From Pseudolabrys sp. (GTDB lineage: Bacteria; Pseudomonadota; Alphaproteobacteria; Rhizobiales; Xanthobacteraceae), in the NCBI GenBank assembly GCA_026125895.1, contig JAHCKG010000031.1, forward strand, positions 1 to 54,129: DNA of 54,129 nt, written 5' to 3'. The translations under genes were made by a program, and so were the position numbers. Positions 25,553 through 33,965 of this stretch are shown here, one piece after another; the stretch's first letter is position 1, and every line of letters starts with the position of its first letter. The notes under the pieces are model-generated. The model did not search any database and was not told the origin of the DNA. It was given only the letters and a program-made list of their open reading frames with translations.

Positions 25553-27412
25553 ATGACCGAGCCAAATACTCTCGTCCCGTCGCAGGAGGCGGCCGTCACG
25601 CTGGCCCCGGCCGCGACTCCGCCCGCCGCGGCGCCGCCGGCGCATGCCGTCATCGCCGCGGACGCTTCCCCGCGCGACGAGCGCGATTCCTATGCCGTCA
25701 CCGCGCTCGCCGACATCACCGACCGCTCGCTGCATGCCGGCATGGCGCGCCTCACCATGGGGCTGTCGCCGCTTGCCTTGATGCACGCTTATCTCGACTG
25801 GGCGACCCATCTGGCCGGCTCTCCCGGCAAGCGCCTGCAACTCGTCGAGAAGGCCGCGCGCAAGATGTCTCGCCTGGCGCTGCATTGCGCGCAGGGCGCG
25901 ACCCGTGGCACGCCGGCCGGTCCCTGCATCGAACCGCTGCCGCAGGATCGCCGCTTCGACGACGCCGCCTGGCAGCAATGGCCTTACAACGTCATCTACC
26001 AATCGTTTCTGTTGCAGCAGCAATGGTGGCACAACGCCACCACCGACGTACGCGGCGTCAGCAGCCGCAACCAGCGCATCGTCGAGTTCGCTTCGCGGCA
26101 GATTCTCGATATGGCGTCGCCGTCGAATTTCATCCTCACCAATCCCGAAATCATGAAGCGCACGCTGGAAACCGGCGGCGGCAATCTCGTCGCCGGCTTC
26201 CAGAACATGCTCGATGACTGGGAGCGCAAGATCAGCGGCAAGAAGCCGGCCGGCTGCGAGAATTTCGTGCCCGGCCGCGATGTCGCGGTGACGCCGGGCA
26301 AGGTGGTCTATCGCAACCGGCTGATCGAGCTCATCCAGTACACGCCGACGACGGAGACGGTGAGGCCGGAGCCGGTCCTGATCGTGCCGGCCTGGATCAT
26401 GAAGTACTACATTCTCGACCTGTCGCCGGGCAATTCGATGGTGAAATACCTGACGGCGCAAGGCTTCACTGTCTTCATGATCTCCTGGAAGAATCCGGAC
26501 GAAGACGACCGCGACCTCGACATGGAGGACTACCGCAATCTCGGCGTCATGGCCGCGCTCGATGCGATCGGCGGCATCGTGCCGGGCCGCAAGGTGCACG
26601 GGGTCGGTTATTGTCTCGGCGGCACGCTGTTGTCGATCGCGGCCGCGGCGATGGCGCGCGACAATGACGATCGCCTGCAATCGCTGACGTTGCTTGCGGC
26701 GCAGACCGATTTCACCGATGCCGGCGAATTGATGCTGTTCATCAACGAGAGCCAACTCGCCTTCCTCGACGACATGATGTGGGAGCAGGGCTTCCTCGAC
26801 ACCTCGCAGATGGCCGGCGCTTTCCAGATGTTGCGTTCGAACGATCTGGTCTGGTCGTATCTCGCGCGCAATTATCTAATGGGCGAGCGCGAGCCGATGA
26901 GCGATCTGATGGCGTGGAATGCCGACGCGACGCGTATGCCCTATCGCATGCACTCGCAGTATCTGCACAAGCTCTTCCTCAATAACGAACTCGCCGAAGG
27001 GCGCTACGTGGTCGGCGACAAGCCGATCGCCCTGACCGACATCCGCGTGCCGATCTTCGCCGTCGGCACCGAGCGCGATCACGTCGCGCCATGGCGCTCG
27101 ACTTACAAGATCCATCGCCTGACCGAGACCGAGGTCACCTATCTGCTGGCGGGCGGCGGGCACAATGTCGGCATCGTCTCCGACAGGCATCGCAACGGCC
27201 TGCACTACCGGGTCTCGACCACCCCGGGCGAGGCTCTCCATGTCGATCCAGACACCTGGTTCGCCGCTGCGCCGGAAAAGTCCGGCTCCTGGTGGCCGGA
27301 CTGGCTGGCCTGGCTGCAGGCCCGGTCGGGGACGCCGGTGCCGCCGCCGGCTTTCCCCGATACCGGGGTGCCCTTGCCGGATGCGCCCGGCCGCTACGTT
27401 CTGGCGCCGTGA
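25553..27412 (+). CDS. phaC: Poly(3-hydroxyalkanoate) synthase, class I-like
   Basis: 619 aa. PhaC polymerises hydroxyacyl-CoA into storage polyester on granules. The N-terminal domain (about 100-270) includes FDDAAWQQWPYNVIYQSFLL; the alpha/beta core has VLIVPAWIMKYYILDLSPGNSMVKYL and the lipase-like box GYCLGGTLL with catalytic Cys about 354; the His is in LAGGGHNVGIVS. The first 45 residues are alanine- and proline-rich and low complexity. ATG 25553 is preferred over an earlier in-frame ATG by context. No phaA/phaB or phasin gene is adjacent. Confidence 0.93.
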   Translation: MTEPNTLVPSQEAAVTLAPAATPPAAAPPAHAVIAADASPRDERDSYAVTALADITDRSLHAGMARLTMGLSPLALMHAYLDWATHLAGSPGKRLQLVEKAARKMSRLALHCAQGATRGTPAGPCIEPLPQDRRFDDAAWQQWPYNVIYQSFLLQQQWWHNATTDVRGVSSRNQRIVEFASRQILDMASPSNFILTNPEIMKRTLETGGGNLVAGFQNMLDDWERKISGKKPAGCENFVPGRDVAVTPGKVVYRNRLIELIQYTPTTETVRPEPVLIVPAWIMKYYILDLSPGNSMVKYLTAQGFTVFMISWKNPDEDDRDLDMEDYRNLGVMAALDAIGGIVPGRKVHGVGYCLGGTLLSIAAAAMARDNDDRLQSLTLLAAQTDFTDAGELMLFINESQLAFLDDMMWEQGFLDTSQMAGAFQMLRSNDLVWSYLARNYLMGEREPMSDLMAWNADATRMPYRMHSQYLHKLFLNNELAEGRYVVGDKPIALTDIRVPIFAVGTERDHVAPWRSTYKIHRLTETEVTYLLAGGGHNVGIVSDRHRNGLHYRVSTTPGEALHVDPDTWFAAAPEKSGSWWPDWLAWLQARSGTPVPPPAFPDTGVPLPDAPGRYVLAP

Positions 27413-27472
27413 CGAGGGCCCGCCCGGCGGTCGGTTAGCCTGTTGAAAAACCACACGAACTAACCGTCCACA

Positions 27473-27495
27473 CGGCCCGGCGGCCGGGCCGGTTT
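27473..27495 (+). terminator. GC-rich hairpin after phaC
   Basis: CGGCCCGG and CCGGGCCG pair across a CGG loop, followed by GTTTGCC. It is a plausible end for phaC transcription ahead of purA. Confidence 0.35.
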
Positions 27496-27593
27496 GCCTT
27501 GCTTCGGGGGCCTCCATCCTTTATCCGAGGGTGGACCTGGCCGGCACCGCCCGGCGTCAGTGTCCGGAACGCTGACGCGGAGATGAAGCTTAC

Positions 27594-28883
27594 ATGGCGA
27601 ATGTCGTGGTTGTCGGGTCGCAGTGGGGCGACGAAGGCAAGGGCAAGATTGTCGACTGGCTGTCGCAGCAGGCCGACGTCGTGGTGCGATTCCAGGGCGG
27701 CCATAACGCCGGCCACACGTTGGTGATCGGCAACGCCACCTACAAGCTGTCGCTGCTGCCCTCCGGCGTCGTCCGCGAAGGCAAGCTGTCGGTCATCGGC
27801 AATGGCGTGGTGATCGATCCGGAAGCGTTGCTCAAGGAAATCGACCAGCTCAAGTCGCAGGGCGTCAACGTCACGCCGGACACGTTGCGCATCGCCGAAA
27901 ACGCCGTGCTCATCCTGCCGCTGCATCGCGAGCTCGAGGCGATCCGCGAGAACTCCTCGGCGCGTATCGGCACCACCAAGCGCGGCATCGGCCCGGCCTA
28001 TGAAGACAAGGTCGGCCGTAGAGCCATCCGTTTCATGGACCTCGCCGACCTGCCGGCGCTCGGCGCCAAGATCGACCGTCTGCTGTCGCACCACAATGCG
28101 CTGCGCCGCGGCAACGGTCTCGCCGAGATCACGCCGAAAGAGCTGTACAATCATCTCGCCACGCTGGCGCCGAAAGTGCTGCCCTACATGGATTCGGTGT
28201 GGCGGCTGCTCGACGGCAAAAGGCGTGAAGGCAAGCGCATCCTGTTCGAGGGCGCGCAGGGCGCACTGCTCGACATCGATCATGGCACCTATCCTTACGT
28301 CACCTCGTCGAACACGGTGGCGGGGCAGGCGGCGACCGGTTCGGGCCTCGGGCCCAATGCCATCGACTACGTGCTCGGCATCACCAAGGCCTACACGACG
28401 CGCGTCGGCGAGGGTCCGTTCCCGACCGACCAGATGCATAACGACATCGGCAAGACGCTTGGCGAGCGCGGCCGTGAATTCGGCACGGTGACGGGCCGAG
28501 CGCGCCGCTGCGGCTGGTTCGACGCCGTGCTGGTGCGGCAGACGGTCTCGACCTGCGGCATCGACGGTATCGCCCTGACCAAGCTCGACATCCTCGACGG
28601 CTTCGACGAGATCAAGGTCTGCGTCGGCTACAAGCTCGACGGTCGCGAGATAGATTATCTACCTGCGGGCGAGCATGCCCAGGCAGTGGTCGAGCCGATC
28701 TACGAGACCATCGGCGGCTGGAAGGAGCCCACCGCGGGGGCCCGGTCCTGGGCCCAACTGCCGGCCCAGGCGATAAAATACGTTCGCCGAATCGAGGAAC
28801 TGATTGGCTGCCCGGTGGCGTTATTGTCGACCAGCCCCGAGCGCGACGATACCATTCTGATGACCAACCCTTTCGAGACCTGA
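27594..28883 (+). CDS. purA: Adenylosuccinate synthetase
   Basis: 429 aa, the usual length. It joins IMP and aspartate using GTP in AMP synthesis. The start [23 protein letters not shown] contains the GTP-binding GDEGKGK loop; others are [12 protein letters not shown] (active-site His), [37 protein letters not shown] and [13 protein letters not shown]. No unusual feature. It is followed after 54 bases by a membrane-anchored unknown gene in the same direction. Confidence 0.98.
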   Translation: MANVVVVGSQWGDEGKGKIVDWLSQQADVVVRFQGGHNAGHTLVIGNATYKLSLLPSGVVREGKLSVIGNGVVIDPEALLKEIDQLKSQGVNVTPDTLRIAENAVLILPLHRELEAIRENSSARIGTTKRGIGPAYEDKVGRRAIRFMDLADLPALGAKIDRLLSHHNALRRGNGLAEITPKELYNHLATLAPKVLPYMDSVWRLLDGKRREGKRILFEGAQGALLDIDHGTYPYVTSSNTVAGQAATGSGLGPNAIDYVLGITKAYTTRVGEGPFPTDQMHNDIGKTLGERGREFGTVTGRARRCGWFDAVLVRQTVSTCGIDGIALTKLDILDGFDEIKVCVGYKLDGREIDYLPAGEHAQAVVEPIYETIGGWKEPTAGARSWAQLPAQAIKYVRRIEELIGCPVALLSTSPERDDTILMTNPFET

Positions 28884-28937
28884 TCGCCCACCCCAAGCGC
28901 CTTACAAAACGCGCAAAGCAGGTTCCATTAGCACGCA

Positions 28938-30461
28938 ATGGCCGATTACTACCCTCTGATTGCCCGCGCCGTCGCAGGCCTCGACAAGAACACCGGCGAA
29001 AACCGCCGCGCCTTGTACGAGCGCGCCCGTGCGGCGCTGGTCAATCAGCTGCGCGGCGTCGATCCGCCGCTCGACGAGGCCGACATCACGCGCGAGCGGC
29101 TGGGCCTTGAGGACGCTATTCGCCGGCTGGAAGCCGAGGCGGCCAAGAAGGCCGAGGAAGCCGCCGGGCAGGAGAGCGCCGAGGCGGGCCAGGAGTCCGG
29201 CGACGAGGCGGCCGAAGTCGCCGCGCCCGACGACACATCGCCGACCTTGCGCGACCAGGCGCTGCGCAACTTCCGCGATACGATGGCCGAAGCCGAGGGG
29301 CTGGGTGAAGCCAGCCACGAGGCGAGCCGCACCGCGCGCGAGGCCTACGACGATTTCGAAGATCGCGAGCTGCCGGTCAGCCAACACGCCGAAGCTGCGG
29401 CTTCGGACGATCTGAAGTCGCATGTCCATGCCATTCCGGACGAGCAACCGGTGGAGCCGGCGCCGCATTATTTCGAGCCGCCGGACGAAGAGCCGACCGC
29501 CGCCGGCCCCGGCCGGTCCCGCCAAGACGCGGAATCTGAATCGCCCCCGCCGTTCGAGCCGGCGCAGCCCGCGCCTGCTTACGGCCGGAGCCGGGGTGGT
29601 GTACCTCAGCAGCCGTCGCATCAGGATGAGGACGACGAAGTCTACGGCCGGCCAGCGCGCTCCTATCGCGGCCTCGTCAAGGTCGTTGTGCTGCTGCTCG
29701 TGATCGGCGCCGTCGCGGCGCTGGGCTACTGGCAACGAGGCGCGGTGGTCGACAGCTACAAGTCGGTGATGGCGAGCCTGAGCCGCTCGTCTTCGACGAC
29801 GACGCCGGCGACGCCGCCATCGCAAACCGCCGAAGCGCCCGCTGGCCGCCCCAAGATCACCGACCGCATCGGCGCCACGAACGATTCAACGGCGACGCCG
29901 TCAACGGCGCCGGCCGCCGCGGTGGCGCAGAAGGTCGTGCTGTACGACGAAGACCCGTCCGATCCGCAGGGCAAGCGTTATGTCGGGTCGGCGGTGTGGC
30001 GCACCGAGACGGTATCGCCCGGTGCTGGTCTGGCGCCGGAGCTCGCGATCCGGGCCGACGTCGAAATTCCCGAGCGGCGGATGCGCATGACCTGGTCGCT
30101 TCGCCGCAACACCGACAAGGCGCTGCCGGCGAGCCACACCATCGAGATTATGTTCACGCTGCCATCCGACTTCCCCGAGGGCGGCATCGCCAACGTGCCC
30201 GGCATCCTGATGAAGCAGAACGAGCAGGCGAGGGGCCTGCCGCTTGCCGGCCTGTCGGTCAAGGTCACCAACAACTACTTCCTGATCGGCCTGTCCGCGG
30301 TCAATGTCGATCAGCAGCGTAATGTCGAACTGCTCAAGGATCGCGACTGGTTCGACATCCCGATCGTCTACACCAGTGGCAAGCGCGCCATTCTCGCCGT
30401 CGAGAAGGGCACGCCTGGCGCCCGCGCCTTCGCGGAATCCTTCAAGGCCTGGGGCGAGTAA
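28938..30461 (+). CDS. Single-span membrane protein of unknown function with long acidic N-terminal region
   Basis: 507 aa. The first 60 residues (YYPLIARAVAGLDKNTGENRRALYERARAALVNQLRG) are helical and conserved-looking; residues 60-240 are acidic, Ala/Glu/Pro-rich and probably disordered; one transmembrane helix is at about 245-264 (VKVVVLLLVIGAVAALGYW); a Ser/Thr-rich linker leads to a folded C-terminal domain (about 330-507) with KVVLYDEDPSDPQGKRYVGSAVW and WSLRRNTDKALPASHTIEIMF. Proteins of this kind downstream of purA are sometimes labelled as CheA-like, but no kinase motif is visible. Topology suggests a cytoplasmic N terminus and periplasmic C terminus. Confidence 0.75.
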   Translation: MADYYPLIARAVAGLDKNTGENRRALYERARAALVNQLRGVDPPLDEADITRERLGLEDAIRRLEAEAAKKAEEAAGQESAEAGQESGDEAAEVAAPDDTSPTLRDQALRNFRDTMAEAEGLGEASHEASRTAREAYDDFEDRELPVSQHAEAAASDDLKSHVHAIPDEQPVEPAPHYFEPPDEEPTAAGPGRSRQDAESESPPPFEPAQPAPAYGRSRGGVPQQPSHQDEDDEVYGRPARSYRGLVKVVVLLLVIGAVAALGYWQRGAVVDSYKSVMASLSRSSSTTTPATPPSQTAEAPAGRPKITDRIGATNDSTATPSTAPAAAVAQKVVLYDEDPSDPQGKRYVGSAVWRTETVSPGAGLAPELAIRADVEIPERRMRMTWSLRRNTDKALPASHTIEIMFTLPSDFPEGGIANVPGILMKQNEQARGLPLAGLSVKVTNNYFLIGLSAVNVDQQRNVELLKDRDWFDIPIVYTSGKRAILAVEKGTPGARAFAESFKAWGE

Positions 30462-30470
30462 GACGAGGCG

Positions 30471-30595
30471 CTTGTCCCGGGCGCGCTGCGGCGCGAAGTG
30501 CCGCAGCGCAGAACCGGGACCTTTACAGACTCCGAATTTTCAACGGTCCCGGATCTGCGAAGCAGGATTGCATGCTGCATCGCGTCCGGGACAAG
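30471..30595. repeat. CTTGTCCCGG-bounded palindromic repeat
   Basis: The outer ends CTTGTCCCGG and CCGGGACAAG are inverted copies; inside are a strong GCGCTGCGGC/GCCGCAGCGC hairpin and a second imperfect one. It fills the spacer between the convergent genes at 30461 and 30603 and could end transcription from both sides. Confidence 0.72.
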
Positions 30596-30602
30596 TGGCC
30601 GC

Positions 30603-31490
30603 TTACTTCCGCCACGGAAACAGCGCCGCCGGGAAATCCGCCGCGGGACGCCTGATGCGTTGGCTGTCGTCGCGATAGGTCGGCCGCGGACTGTCGTCGG
30701 CCACCACCAGCTTGCGGTAGAGATGCCAGGTCGCGTGGCCGAGGATCGGCATTACCACCGTGAGGCCAATGAAGAACGGCAGCGAGCCGATCAGCAGCAA
30801 TGCCGCGACGATCAGGCCCCACACCGCCATCACCAGCGGATTGGCGGCGACCGCGCGGATCGAGGTCAACAGCGCGCCGGCCGCGCCGACATCGCGGTCG
30901 AGCAGCATCGGAAACGACACCACGGTGAGCGTGAACGCCACCACGGCGAAGACGAGGCCGGCGATATTGCCGAGCACGATCATCCTCCAGCCGGCTTCGG
31001 TGGTCAGCACGCTGCTGATGAACGCGGCGATCGAGGCCGGCGGCTTGTACCCGAAGCTGTCGATGTAGATCGCGTTGGCGGCGGCCATCCAGAGACCGAA
31101 CAACAATGTCAGCAATAGGCCGAGAACGACGATGCCGCCGATCGACGACGAGCGGAAGACGTCGAAGGCATGCGAGGCCGAAGTATCGAGGCCTTGTTCG
31201 CGGCGGCGGCTGAGTTCGTAGAGACCGAGCGCGGCGAGCGGGCCGACCAGCGCGAAGCCGGTGGCCAGCGGATACAGCAGCGGCAACACCGAATAGCCGA
31301 AGGCGAGGCGGGCGGCGATCAGGCCGATCAGCGGATAAATGACGCAAAGGAAAATCGCGTGCGTCGGCATGGCGAGGAAATCGTCTGCGCCTTGCGACAG
31401 AGCATCCTTGAGATCAGCAAAACCGATGCGGCGGATCGTGGGAGCAGCCGACGTGTCAGAAGCACCGACGATCAAATGCGAATGAGCCAT
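30603..31490 (-). CDS. DUF2189 family integral membrane protein
   Basis: 295 aa with about six hydrophobic segments. Family features: RRIGFADLKDALSQGADDFLAMPTHAIFLCVIYPLIG and LYPLATGFALVGPLAALGLYELSRRREQG, which are typical of DUF2189 inner-membrane proteins of unknown function. A strong AGGAGG precedes the ATG. The C-terminal tail (about 265-295) is cytoplasmic-looking and basic. It is often seen near cytochrome oxidase genes in other bacteria, but no such genes are present here. Confidence 0.83.
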   Translation of the reverse strand: MAHSHLIVGASDTSAAPTIRRIGFADLKDALSQGADDFLAMPTHAIFLCVIYPLIGLIAARLAFGYSVLPLLYPLATGFALVGPLAALGLYELSRRREQGLDTSASHAFDVFRSSSIGGIVVLGLLLTLLFGLWMAAANAIYIDSFGYKPPASIAAFISSVLTTEAGWRMIVLGNIAGLVFAVVAFTLTVVSFPMLLDRDVGAAGALLTSIRAVAANPLVMAVWGLIVAALLLIGSLPFFIGLTVVMPILGHATWHLYRKLVVADDSPRPTYRDDSQRIRRPAADFPAALFPWRK

Positions 31491-31688
31491 GCGCGCCTCC
31501 TGAAGTGTTCAGGCTGCCGTGGCACGTTTCGACCCTGGCCAAGTGTTCTCACGGCCGCGGTCATGCCACGAGCCCTGCCATAAGGCTAGCACGGTAGCGG
31601 ATTGCGCCGCTTCACGATTTCGCGCCCCGGGTTCCCTCGCGTGGCGGCTCGAGCGGTGTTGTTGCAATGCCCACGCACGGGCCGGTTG

Positions 31689-31702
31689 TTGACCTGCGTC
31701 AA
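31689..31702 (+). promoter_or_regulatory. FixK/FNR-type box
   Basis: TTGACCTGCGTCAA matches TTGA-N6-TCAA exactly and is symmetric in TTGAC/GTCAA. A -10-like TAATTT lies at 31724-31729; a start about 7 bases later (near 31737) would put the box centre at -41.5, the class II activator position. Confidence 0.6.
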
Positions 31703-31770
31703 TGACCGTCGAGGCACAATCGGTAATTTACAGTCAAATACCGTCGATTTGCGCCGACAGGAGCATCGCA

Positions 31771-32181
31771 ATGGCAACGACCGCGCTGGAGAGTCAACGC
31801 AGCCCGCTCAAGGCCCTGGCAAACTGGTGCCGCCGGCTGGTGACGCCGCCGCTGCCGCTCGATAGCGCTGAAACGGCGCAGATTGCCGCCGATGTGGGGC
31901 TGTCGGTGTCCGATCTGGTGCGCGTCGATCAGATGGGGCCGCATGCGGCCGATCCGATGGTGCATCGGCTGGCCTCGATGGGGCTGAGCCCGGAAGACGT
32001 GGCGCGCGTCGAGCCTGCGGTGTTTCACGACCTGCAGCGCGTCTGCTCGTTCTGCGACGAGAAGCGCCAGTGCCAGCACGAATTGCGACGCGACCCGGAC
32101 GGCACCGAGTGGAAGACCTATTGCCCCAACATGCCGACCTTCGAGGCGCTCAAGGCGGAGCGCGAGCCGCCCGAGCACTAG
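31771..32181 (+). CDS. DUF6455-like small cysteine-containing protein
   Basis: 136 aa. The C-terminal part has a C-x2-C-x5-C pattern in VCSFCDEKRQCQHEL and a fourth cysteine in YCPNMPTFEALK, suggesting a metal-binding knuckle. The ADVGLSVSDLVRVDQMGPHAADPMVHRLASMGL segment is helical. The family name is recalled and the function is unknown. ATG 31771 follows CAGGAG. The FixK-type box upstream suggests induction at low oxygen, and proteins of this kind in Bradyrhizobium relatives are linked to microoxic growth by inference only. Confidence 0.7.
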   Translation: MATTALESQRSPLKALANWCRRLVTPPLPLDSAETAQIAADVGLSVSDLVRVDQMGPHAADPMVHRLASMGLSPEDVARVEPAVFHDLQRVCSFCDEKRQCQHELRRDPDGTEWKTYCPNMPTFEALKAEREPPEH

Positions 32182-32201
32182 GACGCGGCGCGCGGCGATC
32201 C

Positions 32202-32531
32202 CTAAAGCTTCTTCTTGCGCGCCTTGCTGGCGGGGCGCTTCTTTTTCACCGAGGCGCGGGTCTTCTTGCGCTTGACCTGTTTCTTCTTGCGCGTCGGCCC
32301 GGCCAGCGAGCGCTTCACCGCGGCGATGCGCGGCTTCATTTCGGCGATGATGTCCTCGGCGCTGTCGATCGTCTTCTCGACGGAGCGGATGAACTTGCGC
32401 TGCGCCGCATCGGTCGATGTCGTGCTGCCTGAGACGAAGCGCTTGTATTGCTGGCGGACCGTGCGGACGAGGGAATTGAGTTGCCGCTCGGCCTGACGTT
32501 CGACGTTGGTAATGACTTTCGGCGTTTTCAT
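32202..32531 (-). CDS. Lysine-rich C-terminal-tail protein, histone H1-like tail, unknown
   Basis: 109 aa. Residues 1-75 form a predicted helical region (VERQAERQLNSLVRTVRQQYKRFVSG and FIRSVEKTIDSAEDIIAEMKPRIAAVKRSL); the last 30 are almost all Lys/Arg/Ala/Ser (KKKQVKRKKTRASVKKK and following), like H1-type nucleic-acid binding tails. Start ATG 32531 with GGGAGCACG upstream; a longer upstream frame is unlikely. It lies just downstream of the rpoH terminator on the same strand. DNA or RNA binding is inferred from composition. Confidence 0.65.
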   Translation of the reverse strand: MKTPKVITNVERQAERQLNSLVRTVRQQYKRFVSGSTTSTDAAQRKFIRSVEKTIDSAEDIIAEMKPRIAAVKRSLAGPTRKKKQVKRKKTRASVKKKRPASKARKKKL

Positions 32532-32606
32532 CGCGTGCTCCCGGTTCCGGCAGACAATCATCTGGAACCCGGGAAGTTCCATCCGCGGTCGCGTGTCGCA
32601 GATAAC

Positions 32607-32636
32607 AAAAAAGGCCGGGCAGGGGCCCGGCCTTTC
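32607..32636 (-). terminator. Intrinsic terminator of rpoH
   Basis: On the minus strand AAAGGCCGGGCCCCTGCCCGGCC is followed by six T. Stem AGGCCGGGC/GCCCGGCCT, small loop, T-run: a clear rho-independent terminator 28 bases after the rpoH stop. Confidence 0.85.
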
Positions 32637-32663
32637 TCTATTTGTTATGCGCGGCTGAGACGC

Positions 32664-33587
32664 TTAGTGCATCGCCGCCGAGGCGACCTGCGCCTGCGGG
32701 CCGACCTTTGGCGTCTCCAGCGACGAGATCGAGCTCTTCACTGCCTTCTGCACCTTCTCGAAGGCGCGCACTTCGATCTGACGCACGCGCTCGCGCGACA
32801 CGCCGAACTCGGCCGCCAGATCTTCCAGCGTCACCGGGTCGTCGGCCAGGCGCCGCGCTTCGAAGATGCGGCGTTCGCGGTCGTTGAGCACGTCGAGCGC
32901 ACCGATCAGCGCCTTGTGCCGGTTATCGCTTTCCTCGCTGTCGGCAAGGATGCGCTCCTGGCTCGGGGCGTCATCGACCAGCCAGTCCTGCCACTCGCCG
33001 GATTCGCCGTCGTCGCGGATCGAGGCGTTGAGCGAGGCGTCGCCGCCGAGACGGCGGTTCATGTCGACGACATCCTGCTCGGTGACGCCGAGCTGGGTGG
33101 CGATGACCTTGACCTGATCGGGGCGAAGATCGCCCTCCTCAAGAGCCGAGATCTTGCTCTTGGCCTTGCGCAGGTTGAAGAACAGCTTCTTCTGGTTGGC
33201 GGTGGTGCCCATCTTCACGAGCGACCACGAGCGCAGGATGTACTCCTGGATCGCCGCCTTGATCCACCACATCGCGTAGGTGGCCAGACGGAAGCCCTTC
33301 TCCGGTTCGAAGCGCTTGACGGCCTGCATCAGGCCGACATTGCCTTCGGACACGACTTCGGAAATCGGCAAGCCATAGCCGCGGTAACCCATCGCGATCT
33401 TGGCGACGAGACGCAGATGGCTGGTGACGAGACGGTGTGCGGCGTCACGATCCCCGTGCTCGCGCCAGCTCTTGGCGAGCATGTATTCTTCCTGCGGTTC
33501 CAGCATCGGAAACCGACGGATTTCTTCGAGGTATCGTGAAAGACCGGATTCGGCACTCAGTGCCGGGATTGCAGCAGAACGGGCCAT
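32664..33587 (-). CDS. rpoH: RNA polymerase sigma factor RpoH (sigma-32 type)
   Basis: 307 aa. It directs RNA polymerase to heat-shock promoters. Region 2 includes HLRLVAKIAMGYRGYGLPISEVVSEGNVGLMQAV and the -10 recognition part FRLATYAMWWIKAAIQEYILRSW; the RpoH box QKKLFFNLR is at 132-140; region 4 has the HTH VTLEDLAAEFGVSRERVRQIEVRAFEKV. GGAGGG precedes the ATG. It lies downstream of rluD on the same strand with a 378-base spacer that probably holds its promoters. Confidence 0.95.
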   Translation of the reverse strand: MARSAAIPALSAESGLSRYLEEIRRFPMLEPQEEYMLAKSWREHGDRDAAHRLVTSHLRLVAKIAMGYRGYGLPISEVVSEGNVGLMQAVKRFEPEKGFRLATYAMWWIKAAIQEYILRSWSLVKMGTTANQKKLFFNLRKAKSKISALEEGDLRPDQVKVIATQLGVTEQDVVDMNRRLGGDASLNASIRDDGESGEWQDWLVDDAPSQERILADSEESDNRHKALIGALDVLNDRERRIFEARRLADDPVTLEDLAAEFGVSRERVRQIEVRAFEKVQKAVKSSISSLETPKVGPQAQVASAAMH

Positions 33588-33965
33588 TAGCGCCCTCCAT
33601 GTAAATGCCCCCGACAGGTCGGCGGGCGGTTGTCACCGTCGCTCCCCGAGCCGACGGTGCGCATCCGAATTACGCTCGCTCTCTCCAACGAACGCAGATG
33701 CAGCATACTGGTTCGGGACGGACGGCGGAAGGATTCCGCCGTCACGTCAGCGTGACCCCGCCATGCGCGGCTAAGGGGCTGACTGAACTTGTGAATCTGG
33801 AATACGGACGTCGTGTCGCAGGGGCCGGAAGCGGCCCGGGCACCACGGTAACGCCGCAATTGGCCGCGCCGGTCCGGGCGGAACAGGCGGCAAACGGACT
33901 TCGGGATGTGAGGTGGTCACGCTCCCTAAATGGGTACGAACCCGCGTTTCGCAAGGGCCCGGGCT
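33588..33965 (-). promoter_or_regulatory. Long rluD-rpoH spacer with hairpins and a possible heat-shock promoter
   Basis: No gene was found in these 378 bases. A perfect 10-bp stem (GACGGCGGAA/TTCCGCCGTC, 33721-33743) overlaps the start of a second hairpin (GTCACG/CGTGAC, 33741-33756). On the minus strand CTTG (33955-33952) and CCATTTA (33933-33927) with an 18-base spacer approximate an alphaproteobacterial RpoH promoter, but 340 bases from the rpoH start. Confidence 0.35.
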
